Source: CAYZQH01 sp050300015 (GTDB lineage: Bacteria > Pseudomonadota > Gammaproteobacteria > Pseudomonadales > Cellvibrionaceae). From it: a stretch of DNA of 16,036 bases. The DNA is taken from NCBI GenBank assembly GCA_050300015.1, contig JBNKWZ010000034.1, forward strand, positions 1-16,036. The letters run 5' to 3'. Positions 1 through 7,000 of the stretch are shown here, piece by piece. The stretch's first letter is position 1; each line of letters opens with the position of its first letter. A program made the position numbers and the translations under genes. The notes beneath the pieces were generated by a model, which was not told the DNA's origin, searched no databases, and saw only the letters and a list, made by a program, of their open reading frames with translations.

Positions 1-1
1 C

Positions 2-316
2 CAGGTGCTGTGTAAGCCAGGCACCATTAAGCCACACACCAAGTTTGAGTCAGAAGTGTACGTGTTGAGCAAAGAGGAAGGCGGTCGTCATACCCCATTC
101 TTCAAAGGCTACCGTCCACAGTTTTACTTCCGTACCACAGATGTGACAGGTGCTTGTGAGTTGCCAGAAGGCGTAGAGATGGTGATGCCAGGCGACAACG
201 TACAAATGGTTGTGACCTTGATTGCACCAATCGCGATGGAAGAAGGTCTACGCTTTGCGATCCGCGAAGGTGGACGTACCGTTGGTGCGGGCGTGGTAGC
301 CAAAATTATCGAGTAA
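2..316 (+). CDS. tuf: Elongation factor Tu, 3' end only (first tuf copy)
   Basis: C-terminal 104 residues of EF-Tu, the GTPase that delivers aminoacyl-tRNA to the ribosomal A site in the cytoplasm. The 5' part lies outside the window; the frame is open from base 2 and ends at TAA 314-316. The visible part covers the end of beta-barrel domain 2 and all of domain 3, with the family signatures KPHTKFESEVYVLSKEEGGR, HTPFFKGYRPQFYFRTTDVTG and the near-terminal GLRFAIREGGRTVGAGVVAK. The alanine and glutamate of the RFAIRE segment, where kirromycin-resistance changes occur in E. coli (A375, E378), are wild type. An intrinsic terminator follows 19 bases after the stop. A second tuf begins at 15848, so the genome carries two copies flanking this block. 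Identity is certain; only completeness is limited by the window edge. Confidence 0.98.
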   Translation, partial: QVLCKPGTIKPHTKFESEVYVLSKEEGGRHTPFFKGYRPQFYFRTTDVTGACELPEGVEMVMPGDNVQMVVTLIAPIAMEEGLRFAIREGGRTVGAGVVAKIIE

Positions 317-335
317 TTCACTCGTTTAGCAATTG

Positions 336-368
336 AGGTTGGCAAGTGTTACGCTTGCCAACCTTTTT
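336..368 (+). terminator. Intrinsic terminator after tuf
   Basis: A perfect 11-bp stem (AGGTTGGCAAG at 336-346 pairing with CTTGCCAACCT at 354-364) with a 7-base loop is followed by a run of five T (364-368). This is a textbook rho-independent terminator for the upstream tuf gene. It lies only 21 bases before the tRNA-Trp gene. Confidence 0.9.
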
Positions 369-389
369 GCAGTTGAGCAGTTCAAATTT

Positions 390-465
390 AGGCCAGTAGT
401 TCAATTGGTAGAGCGTCGGTCTCCAAAACCGAAAGTTGGGGGTTCGAGTCCCTCCTGGCCTGCCA
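390..465 (+). tRNA. trpT: tRNA-Trp (anticodon CCA)
   Basis: A 76-base tRNA folds fully by eye. The acceptor stem AGGCCAG (390-396) pairs with CTGGCCT (455-461), followed by discriminator G462 and an encoded CCA (463-465). The anticodon stem TCGGT (416-420)/ACCGA (428-432) encloses loop CTCCAAA with anticodon CCA at 423-425, which reads the tryptophan codon UGG. The T arm has the GGTTCGAGTCC core (441-451). It sits between the tuf terminator and secE; tuf-trpT-secE-nusG is a known arrangement in several gammaproteobacteria. No clear promoter fits between the terminator and the tRNA, so it may be processed from read-through RNA or from a transcript shared with secE-nusG. Confidence 0.97.
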
Positions 466-499
466 AACAGATACAGTAGCGATAAAGTTAGGCGAAAAC

Positions 500-871
500 A
501 TGAATGCAAAAGTGGAATCCGGCGATTATCGTATGGATTGGCTAAAGTGGTTGGTTGTTTTAGCGCTGATCGTTGGTGCAGCCTTTGGCAACAGTTACTT
601 TGGTTCGCAACCGCTGATTGTGCGTGTTTTAGGTATGGTGGCGATTGCAGGTGTTGTCGCGTTTGTGGCGTTTAATACCGCCAAAGGCCATGCCTTTTGG
701 ACTTTGGCGAAAGAAGCCCAAATAGAAGTTCGAAAAGTGGTTTGGCCTACACCCGCAGAAACCAATCAAACCACGTTGTTGGTGTCAGTGGTGGTCGTGA
801 TCGCTGCAATGATACTGTGGGTATTCGATTGGGGTATTGGCCAAGTGGCAAAAATGGTTTTAGGTAGTTAG
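500..871 (+). CDS. secE: Preprotein translocase subunit SecE
   Basis: 123-residue inner-membrane protein that clamps SecY in the SecYEG translocon. Three hydrophobic segments are visible (about residues 14-34, 39-59 and 91-112), the three-helix form typical of gammaproteobacteria (E. coli 127 aa) rather than the single-helix form of many other bacteria. The diagnostic conserved cytoplasmic segment before the last helix is present (IEVRKVVWPTPAETNQTT, about residues 75-92). The start ATG at 500 has an AGG at 490-492 and gives the usual N terminus. The gene begins 34 bases after tRNA-Trp and ends 8 bases before nusG, so secE and nusG form an operon as in E. coli. It has no enzymatic function of its own; partners would be SecY and SecG, encoded elsewhere. 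Confidence 0.97.
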   Translation: MNAKVESGDYRMDWLKWLVVLALIVGAAFGNSYFGSQPLIVRVLGMVAIAGVVAFVAFNTAKGHAFWTLAKEAQIEVRKVVWPTPAETNQTTLLVSVVVVIAAMILWVFDWGIGQVAKMVLGS

Positions 872-879
872 AGGCAATT

Positions 880-1413
880 ATGGCTAAACGTTGGTACGTG
901 GTGCATGCATACTCTGGCTACGAAAAGAAAGTAGCTACTACGCTAAAAGAGCGAATTGAGCTCCACAATATGCAGGAGCACTTCGGCGAAATTTTAGTGC
1001 CTACAGAAGAGGTTGTGGAAATGCGTGGTGGGCAGAAGCGTCGCTCTGAGCGCAAGTTCTTTCCTGGCTATGTTTTAGTGCAGATGGAATTGAATGACGA
1101 AGCGTGGCACCTGGTTAAAGAAACGCCGCGAGTGATGGGCTTTATTGGTGGCAAAGCTGATAAGCCTGCGCCAATCACCGAAAAAGAGGCGCAAACCATT
1201 CTTCAACGTGTTGATGATTCGGCTGATAAGCCGAAACCCAAGACCTTGTTTGAGCCTGGTGAAATGGTCCGTGTTACCGACGGCCCATTTAATGACTTTA
1301 ATGGCGTGGTAGAAGAAGTTAATTACGATAAGAGTAAGCTGCGTGTGGCCGTACTGATTTTCGGTCGCTCTACGCCGGTAGAATTGGAGTTTGGTCAGGT
1401 CGAAAAATCCTGA
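880..1413 (+). CDS. nusG: Transcription termination/antitermination factor NusG
   Basis: 177-residue elongation factor that binds RNA polymerase through its N-terminal domain, suppresses pausing, and links polymerase to Rho or to ribosomal protein S10 through its C-terminal KOW domain. The NGN domain opens with AKRWYVVHAYSGYEKKV and contains the RKFFPGYVLVQM strand (about residues 58-69). The KOW motif (about residues 126-155) reads EPGEMVRVTDGPFNDFNGVV. Length matches the family (E. coli 181 aa). The start ATG at 880 has GAGG at 871-874, overlapping the secE stop, so translation is probably coupled to secE. An intrinsic terminator follows the TGA stop. The gene lies upstream of rpoB and rpoC, whose products are its binding partners. 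Confidence 0.98.
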   Translation: MAKRWYVVHAYSGYEKKVATTLKERIELHNMQEHFGEILVPTEEVVEMRGGQKRRSERKFFPGYVLVQMELNDEAWHLVKETPRVMGFIGGKADKPAPITEKEAQTILQRVDDSADKPKPKTLFEPGEMVRVTDGPFNDFNGVVEEVNYDKSKLRVAVLIFGRSTPVELEFGQVEKS

Positions 1414-1433
1414 TTAATTCTTTAAAGCTTTCG

Positions 1434-1466
1434 CCTTCTCGAGCTTAGTGCTGGGGAAGGTTTTTT
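1434..1466 (+). terminator. Intrinsic terminator after nusG
   Basis: CCTTCTC (1434-1440) pairs with GGGAAGG (1454-1460) with one G-U wobble. After a one-base mismatch an inner AGC/GCT pairing closes a TTAGT loop. Six T follow (1461-1466). This separates the secE-nusG transcript from rplKA, as is also the case in E. coli. Confidence 0.85.
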
Positions 1467-1492
1467 GCGTCTTTGTTATTTCCGTGAATAAC
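1465..1492 (+). promoter_or_regulatory. Weak candidate promoter for rplKA
   Basis: A promoter is expected between the nusG terminator and rplK. The best I can find is TTGCGT (1465-1470), a 16-base spacer and AATAAC (1487-1492). It would start RNA near 1499-1500, just at the conserved-looking CGGGGAGCCTG leader start. Both hexamers are poor matches, and the -10 falls in one arm of a palindrome (1471-1496). Treat as tentative. The perfect TTGACA at 1524-1529 has no acceptable -10 downstream. Confidence 0.25.
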
Positions 1493-1496
1493 AAAG
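1471..1496 (+). repeat. Perfect 10-bp inverted repeat in the nusG-rplK gap
   Basis: CTTTGTTATT (1471-1480) is the exact reverse complement of AATAACAAAG (1487-1496), with a TCCGTG loop. It has no T run, lies 4 bases after the nusG terminator and just before the rplK leader. It could be a protein-binding palindrome over the promoter, or an RNA hairpin protecting or processing a read-through transcript. Confidence 0.6.
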
Positions 1497-1500
1497 TACG

Positions 1501-1562
1501 GGGAGCCTGAGAGCAATGCCCTGTTGACATATTAGCAGAGTATTGGGAGGCGTTAACTACCC
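1501..1562 (+). promoter_or_regulatory. Candidate L1 autoregulatory site in the rplK leader
   Basis: The leader can fold with GGG (1501-1503) pairing with CCC (1560-1562) and GCCT (1505-1508) pairing with AGGC (1548-1551). These are separated by an asymmetric internal loop (A1504 against GTTAACTA 1552-1559), with a possible CAAT/ATTG inner helix. Two short helices around an asymmetric loop is the general architecture of ribosomal protein L1 targets. L1 is known to repress its own rplKA mRNA at a site near the rplK start. The fold ends 9 bases before the rplK Shine-Dalgarno. A competing hairpin, TTGGG (1543-1547)/CCCAA (1560-1564), is also possible. The assignment is inference from position and shape. 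Confidence 0.5.
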
Positions 1563-1580
1563 AACTGATTGGAGCTAAAA

Positions 1581-2012
1581 ATGGCTAAGAAAATTGAAGC
1601 ATATATTCGCTTGCAGGTGAAAGCCGGGCAAGCCAACCCAAGTCCACCGGTGGGCCCTGCTTTGGGTCAGCATGGTGTGAATATTATGGAGTTTTGTAAG
1701 GCGTTTAACGCACAGACTCAAAGTTTAGAGCCGGGTGCGCCCGTGCCAGTTGTGATCAGCGTTTATAGCGATCGCAGTTTTACTTTTGAGACCAAAACGC
1801 CACCAGCCTCTTTCTTGTTAAAGAAGGCGGCAGGCATCAAAGGCGGTAGCAGTCGTCCAAACACTGACAAAGTCGGTAAGGTGACACGCGCGCAACTGGA
1901 AGAAATTGCCACCACCAAAGCACCAGATCTCACTGCGGGTGATATGGATGCGGCGGTACGCACCATTGCGGGCTCTGCCCGTGCAATGGGCCTTGAAGTG
2001 GAGGGGCTGTAA
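1581..2012 (+). CDS. rplK: 50S ribosomal protein L11
   Basis: 143-residue protein of the GTPase-associated centre. It binds 23S rRNA around nucleotide 1070, helps regulate factor GTPases, and is needed for RelA activation by uncharged tRNA. The start is ATG 1581 (MAKKIEAYIRL), preceded by GGAG at 1571-1574. An in-frame TTG upstream at 1569 would add four residues not seen in the family and place the Shine-Dalgarno inside the gene. The N-terminal domain shows NPSPPVGPALGQHGVN (about residues 19-34), the flexible proline-rich segment linked to thiostrepton binding. The C-terminal rRNA-binding domain holds FETKTPPASFLLKKAAGI and the end GSARAMGLEVEG. Length is standard (E. coli 142). The rplA start lies one base past the stop, so the pair is translationally coupled. 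Confidence 0.98.
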   Translation: MAKKIEAYIRLQVKAGQANPSPPVGPALGQHGVNIMEFCKAFNAQTQSLEPGAPVPVVISVYSDRSFTFETKTPPASFLLKKAAGIKGGSSRPNTDKVGKVTRAQLEEIATTKAPDLTAGDMDAAVRTIAGSARAMGLEVEGL

Positions 2013-2013
2013 C

Positions 2014-2709
2014 ATGGCAAAGTTATCTAAGCGTCAAAAAGCGATTCGTGAAAAGGTCGATGCAACCAAGCAATACGGTATTGATGAAGCCGTTGCGCTA
2101 TTAAAAGAATTACCTTCACTGAAGTTTGAGCAAACCGTTGATGTGGCGGTGAACTTAGGGATTGATCCACGTAAATCTGACCAAGCAGTTCGTGGCGCCA
2201 CCACGCTGCCTCACGGAACAGGTAAAACCGTTCGTGTTGCTGTGTTTACCCAAGGTGCAAACGCCGACGCAGCTAAAGCCGCAGGCGCAGATTTTGTGGG
2301 TATGGAAGACCTGGCCGAGCAAGTCAAAGGTGGAATGATGGACTTCGACGTGGTTGTCGCCGACCCTGCAGCGATGCGAGTGGTTGGACAGCTAGGTCAA
2401 ATTTTGGGCCCCCGAGGACTAATGCCTAACCCTAAGACTGGAACTGTGACGCCAGACGTTGCTACTGCCGTTCAGAACGCTAAGGCTGGTCAGGTGCGCT
2501 TTCGTGCCGACAAAGGCGGCATCATTCACGGTGGTATCGGTAAGTTAAATTTTGAAACTTCAGCGCTGAAAGAAAACCTCGAAGCACTGATTGCAGATTT
2601 GAAAAAAGCGAAACCTTCGACGGCCAAGGGTGTTTACTTAAAGAAAGTGTCTTTAAGCACCACTATGGGGCCAGGTATTGCTGTAGATCTTTCGTCCCTA
2701 GAAGCATAA
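2014..2709 (+). CDS. rplA: 50S ribosomal protein L1
   Basis: 231-residue protein that forms the mobile L1 stalk guiding deacylated tRNA from the E site. It also represses its own mRNA when free. The start ATG at 2014 (MAKLSKRQKAIREKV) follows the rplK TAA by one base, with GAGGGG at 2001-2006 inside rplK as ribosome-binding site. The frame is open further upstream but overlaps rplK and lacks family similarity there. The family signature GQLGQILGPRGLMPNPKTGT is complete (about residues 126-145), followed by AGQVRFRADKGGIIHGGIG. Length fits (E. coli 234). No terminator follows; the next 200 bases hold the L10-type leader, so rplKA transcripts may continue into rplJL. Confidence 0.98.
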   Translation: MAKLSKRQKAIREKVDATKQYGIDEAVALLKELPSLKFEQTVDVAVNLGIDPRKSDQAVRGATTLPHGTGKTVRVAVFTQGANADAAKAAGADFVGMEDLAEQVKGGMMDFDVVVADPAAMRVVGQLGQILGPRGLMPNPKTGTVTPDVATAVQNAKAGQVRFRADKGGIIHGGIGKLNFETSALKENLEALIADLKKAKPSTAKGVYLKKVSLSTTMGPGIAVDLSSLEA

Positions 2710-2726
2710 GGGACAGTCGACTTTGG

Positions 2727-2822
2727 GGTCCAGTTTAGGCTGGGCCGTCAAAGACCGTAGGCGTGAAAGCTTGTGGGTTTTCGCTTAATCCGTTGAATCG
2801 AAACGACCCTACGCAGACGGTG
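2727..2822 (+). ncRNA. L10 leader (rplJL autoregulatory mRNA element)
   Basis: The rplA-rplJ gap contains the structured leader to which the L10(L7/L12) complex binds to repress its own translation. A first hairpin pairs GGTCCAG (2727-2733) with CTGGGCC (2740-2746). The main helix pairs ACCGT (2754-2758) with ACGGT (2817-2821) and GCGT (2761-2764) with ACGC (2811-2814). These are separated by an opposed AG/AG (2759-2760, 2815-2816) that looks like the sheared pairs of a kink-turn, a known feature of this element. It encloses an arm GGGT/ACCC plus TTTCG/CGAAA (2775-2783, 2799-2809). Family membership is inferred from position and fold. The rest of the gap (2823-2915) holds only the rplJ ribosome-binding site AGGAG (2902-2906). 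Confidence 0.85.
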
Positions 2823-2915
2823 TGACCCTATTCAGTATTGTGCTGGAAGTGATCACCGAAATAACCGGCCTCATTCAATTGTGAGGTCAAACGTCAAATC
2901 CAGGAGATAGTAATC

Positions 2916-3446
2916 GTGGCGATTAGACTCGAAGACAAAAAGGCGATTGTCGCTGATGTTAACGAGACTGCGATCAATGCGTTGTCACTGGTAATTGCTG
3001 ACGCTCGTGGTGTATCAGTGGGTAAAATGGACGCTTTGCGTAAATTGGCCCGCGAAAACAATGTTCGCTTGCAGGTGGTTCGAAACACACTTGCGCGTCG
3101 AGCAGTGGATGGTACCGAATTCGAGTGTGTGAAAGAAACTTTAAAAGGCCCAAGCATTTTTGGTTTTTCTATGGAAGACCCAGGTGCGGCGGCTCGAATT
3201 TTCAAAGATTTCGCGAAAGAAAACGAAAAATTTGAAGTGAAGGCGCTTTCAGTAGGTGGCAAATTACTCGACGCATCGCAACTCGATATTCTGGCGAAAC
3301 TGCCAACACGCGAACAGGCCCTGGCTTCTTTGATGAGTGTAATGATTGCTCCAGTCACCAAACTGGCACGTACATTCAACGAGGTTCCAGCAAAAGTGAC
3401 TCGTGTTGTTGCAGCAGTGCGCGACCAGAAAAAAGAAGCAGCGTAA
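2916..3446 (+). CDS. rplJ: 50S ribosomal protein L10
   Basis: 176-residue base of the ribosomal stalk. Its N-terminal domain binds 23S rRNA and the C-terminal helix carries the L7/L12 dimers that recruit translation GTPases. The start is GTG 2916 (MAIRLEDKKAIVADV) with AGGAG at 2902-2906, 9 bases upstream. The N-terminal domain has the family's GVSVGKMDALRKLAREN and VVRNTLARRAV (about residues 32-64). The C-terminal part (about 130-176) ends in a charged alanine-rich tail; the helix MSVMIAPVTKLARTFNEVPA is the start of the L12-binding region. It is about 10 residues longer than E. coli L10 (165), in the tail. Expression is probably autoregulated through the leader upstream, with rplL translated from the same mRNA. 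Confidence 0.97.
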   Translation: MAIRLEDKKAIVADVNETAINALSLVIADARGVSVGKMDALRKLARENNVRLQVVRNTLARRAVDGTEFECVKETLKGPSIFGFSMEDPGAAARIFKDFAKENEKFEVKALSVGGKLLDASQLDILAKLPTREQALASLMSVMIAPVTKLARTFNEVPAKVTRVVAAVRDQKKEAA

Positions 3447-3450
3447 TTTC

Positions 3451-3475
3451 GCTTTTCTTTTGGGAAAGCTTTTTT
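3451..3475 (+). terminator. Weak terminator-like hairpin between rplJ and rplL
   Basis: GCTTTTC (3451-3457) pairs with GGAAAGC (3463-3469), 7 bp with one wobble, closing a TTTTG loop, and six T follow (3470-3475). The form is that of an intrinsic terminator, but the stem is AT-rich and should be weak. It lies 5 bases after the rplJ stop and 31 before rplL. L7/L12 is needed in several-fold excess over L10, so strong termination here would be unexpected; pausing or RNA 3'-end protection is possible. Confidence 0.5.
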
Positions 3476-3506
3476 AACTTTTTATATATGAGATGGAGAT
3501 TGAGTA

Positions 3507-3887
3507 ATGGCTCTTTCTAAAGAAGATATTTTAAATGCAATTGCTGAAATGTCAGTAATGGACGTAGTTGAACTTGTTGAAGCTATGGAAGAAAAGTTCG
3601 GCGTATCTGCCGCGGCTGCTGTTGCAGTTGCTGCGCCTGCTGCTGGTGGAGACGCTGGCGGTGCCGCAGAAGAGCAAACAGAGTTCGACATTATTTTGAC
3701 CTCTGCTGGCGAGAAGAAAGTTAACGTAATTAAAGTGGTTCGTGCGTTGACTGGTCTTGGCTTGAAAGAAGCGAAAGAAATCGTTGATAGCGCTCCTAAG
3801 GCTATCAAAGAAGGCGCTTCTAAAGAAGAAGCTGAAGACGCCAAAAAACAACTTGAAGAAGCTGGCGCTGGCGTAGAGCTTAAATAA
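3507..3887 (+). CDS. rplL: 50S ribosomal protein L7/L12
   Basis: 126-residue stalk protein, present as two or three dimers per ribosome, which recruits and stimulates IF2, EF-Tu and EF-G. The N-terminal dimerisation domain (about residues 1-33, MALSKEDILNAIAEMSVMDV) is followed by a flexible Ala/Gly-rich hinge (about 34-56). The C-terminal factor-binding domain (about 57-126) has EFDIILTSAGEKKVNVIKVV and GLGLKEAKEIVDSAPKAIKE, containing the conserved lysines and glycines that contact GTPases. The start ATG has GGAG at 3495-3498. Length is slightly above E. coli (121). It lies 60 bases after rplJ and is followed by a strong terminator before rpoB, which lets ribosomal-protein output exceed polymerase output. 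Confidence 0.98.
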   Translation: MALSKEDILNAIAEMSVMDVVELVEAMEEKFGVSAAAAVAVAAPAAGGDAGGAAEEQTEFDIILTSAGEKKVNVIKVVRALTGLGLKEAKEIVDSAPKAIKEGASKEEAEDAKKQLEEAGAGVELK

Positions 3888-3903
3888 GTTGTTGTTGACT
3901 ATC

Positions 3904-3922
3904 TGCCAAACAGCGTTTGGCA
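3904..3922 (+). repeat. Perfect hairpin upstream of the rplL terminator
   Basis: TGCCAAAC (3904-3911) pairs perfectly with GTTTGGCA (3915-3922) around a three-base AGC loop. It has no T run and lies directly between the rplL stop and the terminator hairpin. It may stabilise the rplL 3' end or act as an RNase III-type processing structure; the E. coli rplL-rpoB spacer is known to be processed by RNase III. Confidence 0.6.
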
Positions 3923-3925
3923 TGG

Positions 3926-3958
3926 GGCTGGCGAGCTTTTAAGCTCGCTGGCCTTTTT
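3926..3958 (+). terminator. Intrinsic terminator/attenuator between rplL and rpoB
   Basis: GGCTGGCGAGCTT (3926-3938) pairs with AAGCTCGCTGGCC (3941-3953), 13 bp with two G-U wobbles, followed by five T (3954-3958). No convincing promoter is visible in 3959-4073, so rpoBC must depend largely on read-through. This matches the partial attenuator known at this junction in E. coli, which sets the ratio of stalk protein to polymerase. The remaining spacer up to rpoB holds no gene, only the AGAGGA ribosome-binding site (4062-4067). Confidence 0.88.
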
Positions 3959-4073
3959 CTGTTTGCGGCCAATATGAATGGCACTTAAGCGCTACGCATA
4001 AATCGTTTGAGATAGGACGTAAGGCCCTAAAGTCTGTAAAGACATCGCTCCGTGAACACTCAGAGGAATACTG

Positions 4074-7000
4074 ATGGCTTACTCATACACTGAGAAAAAA
4101 CGTATCCGTAAGAATTTTGGCAAGTTGCCTCACGTGATGGATACACCCTTTTTGCTCGCAATTCAGCTCGATTCCTACGCGAAATTTACTCAGGCTGATC
4201 GCGCTCCCGACGACAGAGTCGATGTGGGATTGCACGCTGCTTTTAAATCTGTATTTCCAATTGTCAGTTATTCTGGGAATGCTGCGTTGGAATATGTAAG
4301 TTATTCGCTTGGCCGCCCTGTATACGACGTAACCGAGTGTGTTTTGCGCGGTGCCACCTACGCGGTGCCTTTGCGCGTTAAAGTACGCTTGATTATTTAC
4401 GATAAAGAGTCCTCTACAAAAGCCATCAAGGACATTAAAGAACAAGAAGTGTACATGGGGGAAATTCCACTCATGACAGAGAACGGCACTTTTGTGATTA
4501 ACGGCACCGAGCGTGTGATCGTTTCGCAACTGCACCGTTCACCAGGGGTATTTTTTGAGCACGATAAAGGTAAGACTCACTCCTCTGGTAAGTTGCTTTA
4601 TTCTGCTAGGGTCATCCCCTACCGTGGCTCATGGTTAGATTTTGAATTTGACCCGAAAGATTTGGTTTATGTGCGCATTGACCGTCGTCGCAAATTGCCG
4701 GCGACGATCTTGTTGCGTGCTTTGGGCTTTGGTTCAGAAGATATTTTGGGTTTGTTCTTTGAGAACAACAAGTATTGCGTGGATGATGAAGGACAATTTC
4801 ATTTGGAGTTGGTGCCAACGCGATTGCGCGGTGATGTGGCTTCCTTTGATATTTTCGATAAGAAAGGCGACTTGATTGTTGAGGAAGGCCGCCGTATTAC
4901 TTCTCGTCATATCCGTCAAATGGAAAAGTCTGGTGTTTCTGATCTGATCGTACCGCGCGAGTATCTCATCGGTCGCGCCCTCGCCAAAGACTTGGTGGAT
5001 GCACGTTCAGGCGAGGTATTGTTCGAATGCAATACCGAAATCACTGAAGAGTTTTTTGACGCAGTAAGCAAAGCTGATATCCAACAATTTGAAACCATTT
5101 ATACCAACGAATTGGATTGCGGTGCGTTTATATCTGATACGTTGCGTATTGACCCGGCGCGCACGCAACTGGAAGCGCTGGTCGAAATTTATCGCATGAT
5201 GCGTCCAGGCGAGCCACCAACCAAAGAATCTGCAGAAGCACTGTTCCAAAACCTGTTTTTCTCAGGTGAACGTTATGATCTTTCTGCCGTTGGCCGTATG
5301 AAGTTCAATCGTCGCCTCGGTATCGACAGCGAAGTGGGCGAAGGTACGCTATCGAACGATGACATCGTCAACGTGATTCGTACACTCATTGAGATTCGTA
5401 ACGGTAAAGGCACCGTGGACGATATCGACCACCTGGGTAACCGTCGCGTTCGTTCAGTGGGCGAAATGGCTGAAAACCAATTTCGTGTGGGATTAGTACG
5501 GGTTGAACGCGCAGTAAAAGAGCGCTTGTCTATGGCGGAAAGCGAAGGCTTAATGCCCCAAGATCTGGTGAACGCTAAGCCTGTAGCTGCGGCCGTGAAA
5601 GAGTTTTTTGGTTCCAGCCAGCTGTCTCAGTTTATGGACCAAAACAACCCCTTGTCGGAGGTGACTCACAAACGTCGTGTGTCAGCTTTGGGCCCCGGTG
5701 GTTTAACGCGTGAGCGTGCGGGTTTTGAAGTACGCGATGTTCACCCAACCCACTACGGCCGGGTGTGTCCTATTGAAACGCCGGAAGGTCCCAACATTGG
5801 CTTGATCAACTCCTTGGCAACTTATGCCAGAACCAACAACTACGGGTTTTTAGAAAGTCCCGTACGTAAAGTGGTCAATGGCAAAGTGACCGATGACATT
5901 GAATACTTGTCTGCGATTGTTGAGTCGCAGTATGTGATTGCACAGGCCTCAGCAGAGTTGAATGACCAAGGTAGTTTGGTTGAAGATCTGGTGTCCGTTC
6001 GTCACTTAAACGAATTTACGTTGAAAGCGCCAGAAGACGTGCAGTATATGGATGTGTCTCCTCGCCAGGTGGTCTCTGTTGCTGCGTCACTGATTCCGTT
6101 TCTCGAGCATGATGATGCGAACCGCGCCTTGATGGGTTCGAACATGCAGCGCCAAGCGGTGCCGACTTTGCGCGCTGAGAAGCCCTTAGTGGGGACTGGA
6201 ATGGAACGCCATGTGGCGTCGGATTCCGGTGTGTGCGTGGTGGCAAAACGCGGTGGCGTTGTAGAGCGTGTGGATTCTGCGCGGATTGTGATCCGAGTGG
6301 CCAATGACGAAGTGGTGGCCGGTGATGCTGGTGTGGATATTTACAACCTTACCAAATATACACGCTCTAACCAAAATACCTGTATTAATCAGCGTCCCAT
6401 TGTGAAAACCGGAGACGTGATTTCGCGCGGCGATATTTTGGCTGATGGTCCTTCGATTGATATGGGTGAATTGGCGCTTGGGCAAAACATGCGTATCGCC
6501 TTTATGCCGTGGAACGGTTACAACTTCGAAGATTCCATTTTGGTCTCTGAGCGAGTGGTTCAAGAAGATCGTTTTACCACGATTCATATTCAAGAGCTGA
6601 CCTGTATTGCACGAGATACCAAGTTAGGGTCTGAAGAAATCACCGCGGATATTCCAAATGTCGGTGAAGGCGCGTTGGCGAAGCTTGATGAGTCGGGCAT
6701 TGTTTACATCGGAGCCGAAGTTGGGCCGGGCGATATTTTGGTGGGTAAAGTGACGCCGAAAGGTGAAACCCAATTAACCCCAGAAGAGAAGCTGCTGCGC
6801 GCCATCTTTGGTGAAAAGGCTTCAGATGTAAAAGACACCTCCTTGCGTGTGCCCACCAGTACACTCGGTACGGTTATCGATGTTCAAGTGTTTACGCGTG
6901 ATGGCCTTGAAAAAGACCAGCGATCCAATGAGATTGAAAAAATCCAAATGGATAAAGTTCGTAAGGACTTAAACGAAGAATACCGCATTGTAGAGGCTGC

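Noticed and set aside
436..675. Open frame starting in tRNA-Trp and overlapping secE
   Set aside because: It begins inside the tRNA gene, is out of frame with secE and has no family similarity.
1524..1529. Perfect TTGACA as -35 of an rplK promoter
   Set aside because: No -10-like hexamer lies 15-19 bases downstream (the region reads GGGAGGCGTTAAC). It falls within the predicted L1-type leader fold and is more likely a chance match.
3963..4003. Promoter for rpoB (CATAAA at 3997-4002 as -10)
   Set aside because: No -35 resembling TTGACA at 16-18 bases upstream. Read-through of the rplL attenuator is the known mode of rpoBC expression.
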